From a virus, in the IMG/VR virus record IMGVR_UViG_3300017727_000056, positions 1 through 35,935 of that record: a DNA stretch of 35,935 nucleotides; one strand, written 5' to 3'. Shown here in pieces: positions 24,082 through 30,786 of the stretch. The notes under the pieces are model-generated. The model was not told the DNA's origin and made no database searches. It worked only from the letters and a program-made list of their open reading frames with translations. The position numbers were made by a program, and so were the translations under genes. Numbering within the stretch: position 1 is the stretch's first letter; each line of letters begins with the position of its first letter.

Positions 24082-24107
24082 GTCCTTTGTTTAGGACGAT
24101 ATTTATT
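24082..24107 (-). promoter_or_regulatory. Late promoter plus ribosome-site hairpin for the 50-residue gene
   Basis: On the minus strand AATAAATA (24100-24107) is followed by GTCCT-AAACAA-AGGAC (24097 to 24082), a hairpin whose 3' arm contains the AGGA ribosome site. A late start 6 nt after the core would be at about 24094, inside the 5' arm, so late mRNA could not form the full stem. Read-through mRNA would. This is the arrangement known for T4 e and soc. Confidence 0.55.
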
Positions 24108-24118
24108 GGAGTATTATT

Positions 24119-24364
24119 CTAATCATACCCTAAATTGGCAACTGTTTCTAATTCTTCAGATAATATTTCAGCTTCACGGGCCTTGTATGCGGCTTCAAAA
24201 CCTACAGCACCGTATTCCATTCTCTCGTTATTACCCCAAAGTCTTTTGAAATATGAATCGTAAGTTTTTTCAACTGATTCATCGCTCCAGGATCTATCAA
24301 TAAGTTTACCTTTGATTAACCAGTTGAGTCGGTTGGCTTCTTTACGTACAAATGGACTGCACAT
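24119..24364 (-). CDS. Conserved hypothetical protein (81 residues)
   Basis: An 81-residue protein, MCSPFVRKEANRLNWLIKGK at the start, then RSWSDESVEKTYDSYFKRLWG and a Glu-rich helical end. No domain recognised; it appears mostly helical. AAGGAGGT, a near-perfect Shine-Dalgarno, lies 6 nt before the ATG but pairs with an upstream CCTTGT arm. It lies between the 50-residue gene and gp13 on the same strand. Confidence 0.7.
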   Translation of the reverse strand: MCSPFVRKEANRLNWLIKGKLIDRSWSDESVEKTYDSYFKRLWGNNERMEYGAVGFEAAYKAREAEILSEELETVANLGYD

Positions 24365-24371
24365 GATGGGA

Positions 24372-24398
24372 CCTCCTTGTTATATTGTATTTACAAGG
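24372..24398 (-). promoter_or_regulatory. Late promoter embedded in a ribosome-site hairpin for the 81-residue gene
   Basis: Arms 24393-24398 and 24375-24380 (CCTTGT/ACAAGG on the minus strand) pair perfectly, and the second arm includes the AAGG of the Shine-Dalgarno. Late core TGTAAATA (24388-24395) overlaps the first arm. A late start at about 24382 would leave out the first arm entirely and free the ribosome site. Confidence 0.55.
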
Positions 24399-24431
24399 AA
24401 CTAAAATCGTTAGCGTTAACTTCGGGGGTTT

Positions 24432-25190
24432 TTAACCTATTGTAAATCCGTAACCTACACCGCCTGGAACAGCCATGGATACTTCTAATTCTAATTTTTC
24501 CATTTCTTGTGCGGCTTCTGCTTTGAGTGAATCACCATTTAGTGTTGAGCCACCTTGTGGACCTGCAATGGTTGCAAACTTGCTACGTGCTTCGCCTAAC
24601 ATATACTTACATGCGGCTAATGTGTAGTCTTTGATCCATTGGATTGCTAGATAGTCTGTAAGCAGTTCACTATCTGGACGATAGTTATAGCAATACAGAA
24701 GTAGGTCTTCTTCTGCTCTCGGACGTTGTAGTAATGTTAAACGCTTGTTAGATGAATTCCATTTGAATTCAATAAAGCTACCAAACATTCTACCTACTAA
24801 TTCTTGGTACTGACTAAACATATCGTATGTTGCTAGTCCGCCCATGTTAGAACTTGATAACAAGTACGTATTTGTGTATGCCATGTTGAATGGTTCAAAT
24901 AGTGTTCCGCCGTCTCCGCCGCCAGTACGTGAGCCAATACTTCTACGAAATAACTTACGTACTTCCATTACTTCAGTTGGAAGTGTGTATTCGTTCTGAT
25001 CTTTTACTGTAGGCAAAAACATATATGATTCTTCTACACCATTATCGCTACGCTGTCTGAATTTAGTCAGAGCTTTTGTTAATGCTGTTTCGTAATGTAC
25101 AGGATCAAGCTCGACATCAATCATACCTCCGCCAAGCATTGCGTGTACATAGTCATATATTTCTTGTTTTTGTGTTGCTAAGTTAGACAT
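24432..25190 (-). CDS. 13: Neck protein gp13
   Basis: A 252-residue protein strongly resembling marine T4-like gp13: MLGGGMIDVELDPVHYETAL, then FRRSIGSRTGGGDGGTLFEP, NTYLLSSSNMGGLATYDMF, MLGEARSKFATIAGPQGG and TLNGDSLKAEAAQEMEKLE. T4 gp13 is 309 residues. It forms the head-tail neck with gp14. CGGAGAAA lies 9 nt before the ATG. Unlike T4, it is divergent from gp14 and shares a palindromic promoter region with it. Confidence 0.93.
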   Translation of the reverse strand: MSNLATQKQEIYDYVHAMLGGGMIDVELDPVHYETALTKALTKFRQRSDNGVEESYMFLPTVKDQNEYTLPTEVMEVRKLFRRSIGSRTGGGDGGTLFEPFNMAYTNTYLLSSSNMGGLATYDMFSQYQELVGRMFGSFIEFKWNSSNKRLTLLQRPRAEEDLLLYCYNYRPDSELLTDYLAIQWIKDYTLAACKYMLGEARSKFATIAGPQGGSTLNGDSLKAEAAQEMEKLELEVSMAVPGGVGYGFTIG

Positions 25191-25211
25191 ATAATTATTT
25201 CTCCGTCATAG

Positions 25212-25219
25212 TATTTATC
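25212..25219 (-). promoter_or_regulatory. Late promoter core GATAAATA for gp13
   Basis: Minus strand GATAAATAC, 21 nt before the gp13 ATG, with CGGAGAAA between. It forms one arm of the near-perfect palindrome 25212-25232. Confidence 0.65.
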
Positions 25220-25224
25220 GTTAC

Positions 25225-25232
25225 GATAAATA
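25225..25232 (+). promoter_or_regulatory. Late promoter core GATAAATA for gp14, 5 nt before ATG
   Basis: Plus strand GATAAATA-TACAT-ATG. No Shine-Dalgarno. It is the other arm of the palindrome, centred 10 bp from the gp13 promoter, so the two late complexes would overlap. Confidence 0.65.
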
Positions 25233-25237
25233 TACAT

Positions 25238-26335
25238 ATGCCGAGACTTAGCTTATATAAACCCGAACGTGGTAATGACTTCGAATTTTTAGACAAACAG
25301 ATTCTAGAAATGTTCACTGTTGGTGGAACAGACCTACATGTATACAAATATACAGGTACAGATGACGGAAAAACAGTAAAAGATCATACACAAATACAAG
25401 ATATGGTTTTCTTAGAAAATCGTGATAGAAAATACGAACCAGACATATACAAAATTAGAGCAATATACAATGTACAAGATATTGATTTTGATCTAAGTCA
25501 GTTTGGATTGTTCCTATCCAATGATACATTGTTTATGACAGTACATATTAGAAGTAGTGTAGAAACAATTGGTAGAAAATTAATGCCCGGAGATGTTATT
25601 GAACTTCCGCATTTGATAGACGAATATGCAGAGAATGATGCAAGTATTGCACTTAAACGCTTCTATGTTATTGAAGATATTAATAGAGCGGCAGAAGGCT
25701 TTAGTCAAACTTGGTATCCGCATTTATACAGATTAAAACTAAAACAAATTTACGATGGTCAAGAATACAAAGATATACTTGACTTACCAGCAGAAGAAGG
25801 TAGTGACGATACATTACGTGATTTACTGTCTACATACGAAAAAGAAATGCAAATTTCAAAGGCTGTAAAGGATGAAGCTGTAGCAGAAGTACAACAAAGT
25901 GGATATGACACTAGTCATTTTTATACACTACAAACTAATGAAAGTGGTGAAACAGAACTTACTGAGACTGAAGGTACTGATAATTTAAAAGAAATGGCAC
26001 CGCCAGACAGACCAGGTTACAAAGGGTACATTATTGGTGGAAATATTGCTCCTAACGGTGAACCATTTGGACATGGCATAGCATTTCCGTCAAATCCACA
26101 AGACGGTGATTACTTTATGAGGACAGACTTTATGCCTAATAGACTATTTAAATATAAAGCTAATAGATGGAATAAAGTACAAGATGTTAAACGTGCTGAC
26201 CTTTACGGAGCAGACACTGCTAATAACCAAAAAGGTACATTTGTTAATAATAGTAATACAACAACAGTTGCCGGTGAAACATTTAACGAGAAGCAAGGTC
26301 TTTCACAAGTACTTAAACCTAAGGCAGATAATTAA
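25238..26335 (+). CDS. 14: Neck protein gp14
   Basis: A 365-residue protein. MPRLSLYKPERGNDFEFLDK, then VFLENRDRKYEPDIYKIRAIYNVQDIDFDLSQFGLFLSND and SQTWYPHLYRLKL, match marine T4-like gp14. The C-terminal third has extra material, including a GDYFMRTDFMPNRLFKYKAN module like those in gp18. It joins gp13 at the neck. The late core lies 5 nt before the ATG. The stop overlaps the gp15 start (TAATG). Confidence 0.9.
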   Translation: MPRLSLYKPERGNDFEFLDKQILEMFTVGGTDLHVYKYTGTDDGKTVKDHTQIQDMVFLENRDRKYEPDIYKIRAIYNVQDIDFDLSQFGLFLSNDTLFMTVHIRSSVETIGRKLMPGDVIELPHLIDEYAENDASIALKRFYVIEDINRAAEGFSQTWYPHLYRLKLKQIYDGQEYKDILDLPAEEGSDDTLRDLLSTYEKEMQISKAVKDEAVAEVQQSGYDTSHFYTLQTNESGETELTETEGTDNLKEMAPPDRPGYKGYIIGGNIAPNGEPFGHGIAFPSNPQDGDYFMRTDFMPNRLFKYKANRWNKVQDVKRADLYGADTANNQKGTFVNNSNTTTVAGETFNEKQGLSQVLKPKADN

Positions 26336-27963
26336 TGCAACACTTTTATGACAAACAAATTAGACGATATATTACGCAAGTAATTCGTTTACTCAGCGAA
26401 TTTGGATACAAGGATGGTAAAGACAATCTTGTAAAGATTCCAGTAATGTATGGTGATTTGACTAGACAAGTTGGTAGTATTATACGTGATAATAGTGAAA
26501 ACAAAATACCTAGTGCTCCAAGGATGGCAGTATACATAACTGGTCTAGCAATGGATACAAATAGACTTGCTGATTCAAGTTACATTAACAAACTTAATAT
26601 TCGAGAAAGAGCTTATGATAACAACGGTGATGAGTATTTAAAGGCTGAAGGCAAGAATTATACTGTTGAAAGACTAATGCCTACTCCTTATACACTTACA
26701 GTTAATGTTGATGTATGGACTACTAACACTGATCAAAAATTACAATTACTAGAACAAATACTAATGTTGTTTAATCCTAGTTTAGAAATACAAAGTACAG
26801 ACAACTATATTGATTGGACTAGTTTGAGTGTTATCAATATGACTGATATTAACTTTAGTTCGAGATCAATACCCACAGGAACAGAAACTGAAATTGATAT
26901 TGCAACACTTACTTTTGAAATGCCAATCTATATTAGCCCACCTGCAAAGGTTAAAAAGCTAGGAGTTATTACAAATATTATTACAGCAATGTTTGCCGAT
27001 GATGGTTTAGAAATTAACATAGATGACACTGCATATGCACAAAGTCTAGTTAAAGAAGCACACATTGTTGATGAAACAAAAACTAATAAACTAACAGGCA
27101 AGCGTGAAGCACTTACAACAGAAACCACGCTAATCACAACTAGTCATAACAATTACGACTTATTGTTTATGAATAATGTTGCAAGACTAATTGGCAAGAA
27201 CGCTGTCGTTGGAAGCGAAACTTGGACTGGTTATTTAAACTCTTTACCGTTTGAATTTGAATCTGGCATTACTGAATTGCGTTTACAGCGATCAAACGGA
27301 TTTGAAATTATTGGTACTGTTGCAATAAACACAACTGACGAAACAGAGTTAATGGTAAACATTGATGCAGACACACTACCTGACGATACGTATATTGAAG
27401 GTAGAACATCAATTGACTATATTATTGACCCTGCTAAGAAAAATCCAATAGATTTTGGTCTAAGTAACAATCCTAGAGTATTATTACTAGGTAATATAGG
27501 ACATGTTCAAAGAGGCAGGTTCACAACAACTACTAAAATTTTAACTTATGATACTAAGCATTTATTCTATGACGTAACTAGATTAAAGGTATTTGTAAAC
27601 GGTACCGAAGTATCAGCATCAGCTATGGACGGCGACTCATCAGTGTCGTCAACTGACACTTATATTATTAAATTTAATAGTATGTTAGATATAGGTGATG
27701 TAGTTGAGTATGAACTATACTTAGACGTAGACGGACCTGATGCATGGAAAAATGCAGATGGTACAGACTTTTCAGCAAGTGCAAACGATATTGTAGAATG
27801 GGACGGCAATAGATGGGTCAAAGTGTTTGATGCCGCAACTGCTTCTGCAGATACGTACACTACCAATCTTAACACAGGTATACAATACAAGTGGACAGGC
27901 ACTGAATGGATAATGAGCTATGAAGGTGAATATCCAGACGGCACCTGGAGAATCAATTACTAG
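26335..27963 (+). CDS. 15: Tail sheath stabiliser gp15, extended
   Basis: A 542-residue protein, twice the length of T4 gp15 (272). The first 220 residues match the family: FYDKQIRRYITQVIRLL, VKIPVMYGDLTRQ, ERLMPTPYTLTVNVDVWT, LEQILMLFNPSLEIQSTDNY, SSRSIPTGTETEIDIATLTF and ISPPAKVKKLG. The rest is a beta-rich extension ending in Trp-containing repeats (VEWDGNRWVKV, YKWTGTEWIMSY). It caps the sheath at the head end. Its start overlaps the gp14 stop by one base, so translation is coupled. Confidence 0.85.
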   Translation: MQHFYDKQIRRYITQVIRLLSEFGYKDGKDNLVKIPVMYGDLTRQVGSIIRDNSENKIPSAPRMAVYITGLAMDTNRLADSSYINKLNIRERAYDNNGDEYLKAEGKNYTVERLMPTPYTLTVNVDVWTTNTDQKLQLLEQILMLFNPSLEIQSTDNYIDWTSLSVINMTDINFSSRSIPTGTETEIDIATLTFEMPIYISPPAKVKKLGVITNIITAMFADDGLEINIDDTAYAQSLVKEAHIVDETKTNKLTGKREALTTETTLITTSHNNYDLLFMNNVARLIGKNAVVGSETWTGYLNSLPFEFESGITELRLQRSNGFEIIGTVAINTTDETELMVNIDADTLPDDTYIEGRTSIDYIIDPAKKNPIDFGLSNNPRVLLLGNIGHVQRGRFTTTTKILTYDTKHLFYDVTRLKVFVNGTEVSASAMDGDSSVSSTDTYIIKFNSMLDIGDVVEYELYLDVDGPDAWKNADGTDFSASANDIVEWDGNRWVKVFDAATASADTYTTNLNTGIQYKWTGTEWIMSYEGEYPDGTWRINY

Positions 27964-27975
27964 AATAATTACTAG
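27955..27975 (+). repeat. 9-bp direct repeat at the gp15/NUDIX junction
   Basis: AATTACTAG occurs at 27955-27963 and again at 27967-27975, 3 nt apart. The first copy contains the gp15 stop. This could be a junction scar or simple slippage; short and A/T-rich, so weak. Confidence 0.5.
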
Positions 27976-27976
27976 T

Positions 27977-28408
27977 ATGAAAGAGATTGTTTGTAGTGGT
28001 GCCCTATTTTACGCACTAAACACCAAAAGATTTTTATTTTTGCATCGTGCTAATAACAAGCGTAATAATGTTTGGGGATTAGTTGGAGGCACTAATGAAG
28101 GTGTCGAGACTCCATGGGAAGGACTTCGCAGAGAAATATCTGAAGAGATTGGTGACGTTGATATAAAGAAAACCATTCCGTTAGAAACTTTTGTAAGTAA
28201 TGATGAATACTTCCATTTTCATACATATTTGTGTGTTATTAGCGAAGAATTTATTCCTACATTAAACAAAGAACACGATGGATATGCATGGTGTAGCTTT
28301 ACAAAATGGCCTCGTCCGCTACACAATGGATTACAAAATACATTAAACAAAAGAAGTAATATTACTAAACTGAAAACAGTATTTCAAGTAATAGATCTGA
28401 TTAAATAG
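27977..28408 (+). CDS. NUDIX hydrolase
   Basis: A 143-residue protein from the ATG at 27977. The full NUDIX box Gx5Ex7REUxEExG is at residues 38-59 (G38, E44, R52-E53, E56-E57, G59). NUDIX enzymes hydrolyse nucleoside diphosphates linked to another group, including GDP-sugars, ADP-ribose and oxidised nucleotides; the GDP-mannose type is one option next to sugar genes, but no specificity residue is clear. An earlier ATG at 27920 would overlap gp15 and add residues not typical of the fold. It lies 13 nt after gp15, in the same direction. No strong ribosome site is seen. Confidence 0.88.
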   Translation: MKEIVCSGALFYALNTKRFLFLHRANNKRNNVWGLVGGTNEGVETPWEGLRREISEEIGDVDIKKTIPLETFVSNDEYFHFHTYLCVISEEFIPTLNKEHDGYAWCSFTKWPRPLHNGLQNTLNKRSNITKLKTVFQVIDLIK

Positions 28409-28416
28409 GAAAAAAT

Positions 28417-28791
28417 ATGGCAAAAGATAATGTTAAACAAACTAATTATGGATATGAAATTGTCTGGGCTTTAACAAAAGATTACTGTTCTAAAATTTTA
28501 GCATTTGAAAATCCATCAGTAAAGACTCCTTTACAGTTTCAAAAAGAAACTGAAAAAAGTTTATTTGTAAATAACGGAATGTTTCGTATTCGCTGGATTG
28601 ATACATCAGATGGCAAGCTATATGAAAAAGAGTGTGGAGAAGGAAATGTATTTCATGTCCCACCAATGATGCCTGTTAGTATTGAAAGTCTTAGTGCTGG
28701 TGCTAGTATTACACAAACAAGTAATGGTGAACGACCAGATGATAATTTTATAGTTATTCCTGCCGAGAATATTGGTAATTCTAATGTTTGA
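28417..28791 (+). CDS. Cupin-like protein
   Basis: A 124-residue protein. GYEIVWALTKDYCSKILAFE, then TEKSLFVNNGMFRIRWID and EGNVFHVPPMMPVSIESLSAGASITQTS, follow the two-motif pattern of a small cupin barrel, closest in style to the cupin of type II mannose-6-phosphate isomerases. The usual metal-binding His residues are largely missing in motif 1, so catalysis is doubtful; binding is possible. It follows the NUDIX gene by 8 nt with AGGAAAAA before the ATG, and may form a sugar-nucleotide pair with it (inference). Confidence 0.65.
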   Translation: MAKDNVKQTNYGYEIVWALTKDYCSKILAFENPSVKTPLQFQKETEKSLFVNNGMFRIRWIDTSDGKLYEKECGEGNVFHVPPMMPVSIESLSAGASITQTSNGERPDDNFIVIPAENIGNSNV

Positions 28792-29038
28792 TATTAAAAA
28801 AATAGAATTGTATCAAAAAGAAATGACAGACTTTAAAACTAAAGCCTCTAAGATAAAGATACCTGCAACACGTAAAGAAGTTGACGAACTACTTTTTAAT
28901 CTTGAAAAACAAATTAAACTTATTAATGATGCACATAGTCCTAATATGACATCAAAAGCCAATCCAAAATCAGTTCATGAAAATATTGCAACTACTGCTA
29001 ATATTCGCTGGAAGTTAAAAACTCTACTTAGAGACTAG
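28784..29038 (+). CDS. Small helical hypothetical protein (84 residues)
   Basis: The start is the ATG at 28784, overlapping the cupin gene by 8 nt. The product is Lys/Glu-rich and helical (IELYQKEMTDFKTKASKIK, VDELLFNLEKQIKLINDAH), likely a coiled coil, with no family recognised. A TTG 12 nt upstream is less likely. Its end overlaps the opposite-strand fibre by 11 nt. Coupling to the cupin gene supports expression. Confidence 0.65.
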   Translation: MFDIKKIELYQKEMTDFKTKASKIKIPATRKEVDELLFNLEKQIKLINDAHSPNMTSKANPKSVHENIATTANIRWKLKTLLRD

Positions 29039-30761
29039 ATAGATCTTTAATAGTAATAGCACCAACCATTGCCGAGTGTGATGTACACTGATATCTATAA
29101 TTAGGTGGACTATTTACTGCTTCAGGTACTGTCCAGTATAAAACACCACTTGATTGATTTTGTGCATTAGATCCAGTTGTTACTGCACCTGCACTAGTAA
29201 CATGTGTTAATCCTGTGTTGTATGCACTACCGGTACTATCTTGTATTTCAAAAGGATGTCCGCCGATATCATCTAAATCAAACGCATATGTGTGTCCACT
29301 TATAAGATAAATTGTTGGATTATTGCCACTGTAGTGTGGAGCAAACAGATATGCACTTGCCGCATCGTTATCAACTTTAAACATAGTTATTGCTGGCATG
29401 TATATTTGAGCAAAGTTAAATCCTGATGAGTTGGATGCTGTTACTACTTCACCTAATTGACTAAAGTTAGAAATACCTGACGATATTGTACTAAATTGTA
29501 ATGTTCCTGAACCGTTAGTAGTAAGTACTTGACCGTTATTACCATCAGTGTTTGGAAAGGTATATGTACTAGTTGTTCCTACTTGTAGAGTTGAAATGTT
29601 AGCCTGATTAATTGCAGTTGTTCCTGAAGATTGTAATACTAAGTTGCCACTAGCATTATTAATTGAATTACCGTTAGTATCTAAGTTTCCGCCAAGTTGC
29701 GGAGATGTATCTTCAATAAGACTGGTAATGCCACCGCCGCCACCGCCACCAGTTACTGTAGTAAAACTAAAGTTTCCACTGCCGTCAGTTGTTAGTACTT
29801 GTCCATTAGTACCGTCAGTAATTCCTAAGTCTGTTATTGCTGTAGGTGAATCAGTGATTCCGTAACCTGACAATGAACTTGGTGTTGCTGTTAAATCACT
29901 AAATGCAACACTAGTAAGATATGAACTTAGATCTGGTGGAGTATATCTAAACACACCAGATGTATTATCGTATGTTATTGAACCATCACCGTCAGCACTA
30001 AGTTCAATGCCAATACTTAAACTTGCTAGTGTAAGTGTGCTTGGTGTGTTGTTAAAGTTTGTATAATCTAAATAGTATGATCCATCAAATCCATCTAATG
30101 TGTCTGCGTCTGTGCCTGCGCCACCTGTTGTTGCGTCAATACCTGGTGCCCATTTATTACCGTCCCATTTTAACACACTGCCTGTAGAAGGACTACTAGA
30201 AGTAGTATCAACATCTGATAAAAAGTTAATACTAAAAGCGTCCATATTAATTTGAACGTTACTTGTACCACTAGCAATGTTAGTTGAGATATTTGCACCA
30301 CCTAATAAGTTTAGTTGGCTTTCACCAGATGCTTCTACTGATCCATCATCACTTATAATAGTTTTAAAAGTATCACCTGATCCACCGCCTGCACTATCAA
30401 ATGTTAGTGTATTTGTTAATGTATCAACAGTAATATTCATACCATTGCCAGCAACTAGTATCAAGTCATCTGCCGCCTGGTCTGCTGATGCAGTACCTTC
30501 TCCTTGGACAATTACATTTCCAAAACTCATTGCAGACATATTTACAAAAGAAAGGCCATCTGCTACTGTGTTTACTGCAAGAAACTTATTAGCACTTCCT
30601 GTATAAGAACTTGGAGTATCTGTAAGATTTAAAAACGTAGGAGTAGCACTATCAGATATATTACTGATTACTATCCATGCGGTCCCGTCCCAGCGCCAAG
30701 TTGTGCCGCCTTGTGTAAACTCGTCATTTAATGACGGATTTATTGGATAATTAATTGCCAT
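29028..30761 (-). CDS. Tail-fibre-like protein with C-terminal cupredoxin-like domain
   Basis: A 577-residue protein. It opens MAINYPINPSLNDEFTQGG with TWRWDGTAWIVI, then low-complexity beta modules (SSYLTSVAFSDL, ITDLGITDG with GQVLTTDGSGNFSF). About the last 110 residues are different: HTYAFDLDDIGGHPFEIQD then YRYQCTSHSAMVGAITIKD. His502, Cys559, His562 and Met565 reproduce the type-1 copper ligand order, with the C-x2-H-x2-M spacing of amicyanin. AAAGGATT precedes the ATG and GGTAAATA lies upstream. Virion location is inferred from the fibre repeats; copper binding is untested. Confidence 0.78.
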   Translation of the reverse strand: MAINYPINPSLNDEFTQGGTTWRWDGTAWIVISNISDSATPTFLNLTDTPSSYTGSANKFLAVNTVADGLSFVNMSAMSFGNVIVQGEGTASADQAADDLILVAGNGMNITVDTLTNTLTFDSAGGGSGDTFKTIISDDGSVEASGESQLNLLGGANISTNIASGTSNVQINMDAFSINFLSDVDTTSSSPSTGSVLKWDGNKWAPGIDATTGGAGTDADTLDGFDGSYYLDYTNFNNTPSTLTLASLSIGIELSADGDGSITYDNTSGVFRYTPPDLSSYLTSVAFSDLTATPSSLSGYGITDSPTAITDLGITDGTNGQVLTTDGSGNFSFTTVTGGGGGGGITSLIEDTSPQLGGNLDTNGNSINNASGNLVLQSSGTTAINQANISTLQVGTTSTYTFPNTDGNNGQVLTTNGSGTLQFSTISSGISNFSQLGEVVTASNSSGFNFAQIYMPAITMFKVDNDAASAYLFAPHYSGNNPTIYLISGHTYAFDLDDIGGHPFEIQDSTGSAYNTGLTHVTSAGAVTTGSNAQNQSSGVLYWTVPEAVNSPPNYRYQCTSHSAMVGAITIKDLSSL

Positions 30762-30778
30762 AGTCTAATCCTTTGTTA

Positions 30779-30786
30779 TATTTACC
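30779..30786 (-). promoter_or_regulatory. Late promoter core GGTAAATA for the cupredoxin fibre
   Basis: Minus strand GGTAAATA 17 nt before the ATG at 30761, with AAAGGATT between. It directly follows the stop of the subtilase gene. Confidence 0.5.

Noticed and set aside
27920-27976. Earlier ATG for the NUDIX gene
   Set aside because: It overlaps gp15 coding sequence and adds 19 residues that do not look like the NUDIX fold; the ATG at 27977 begins right at the first beta strand.
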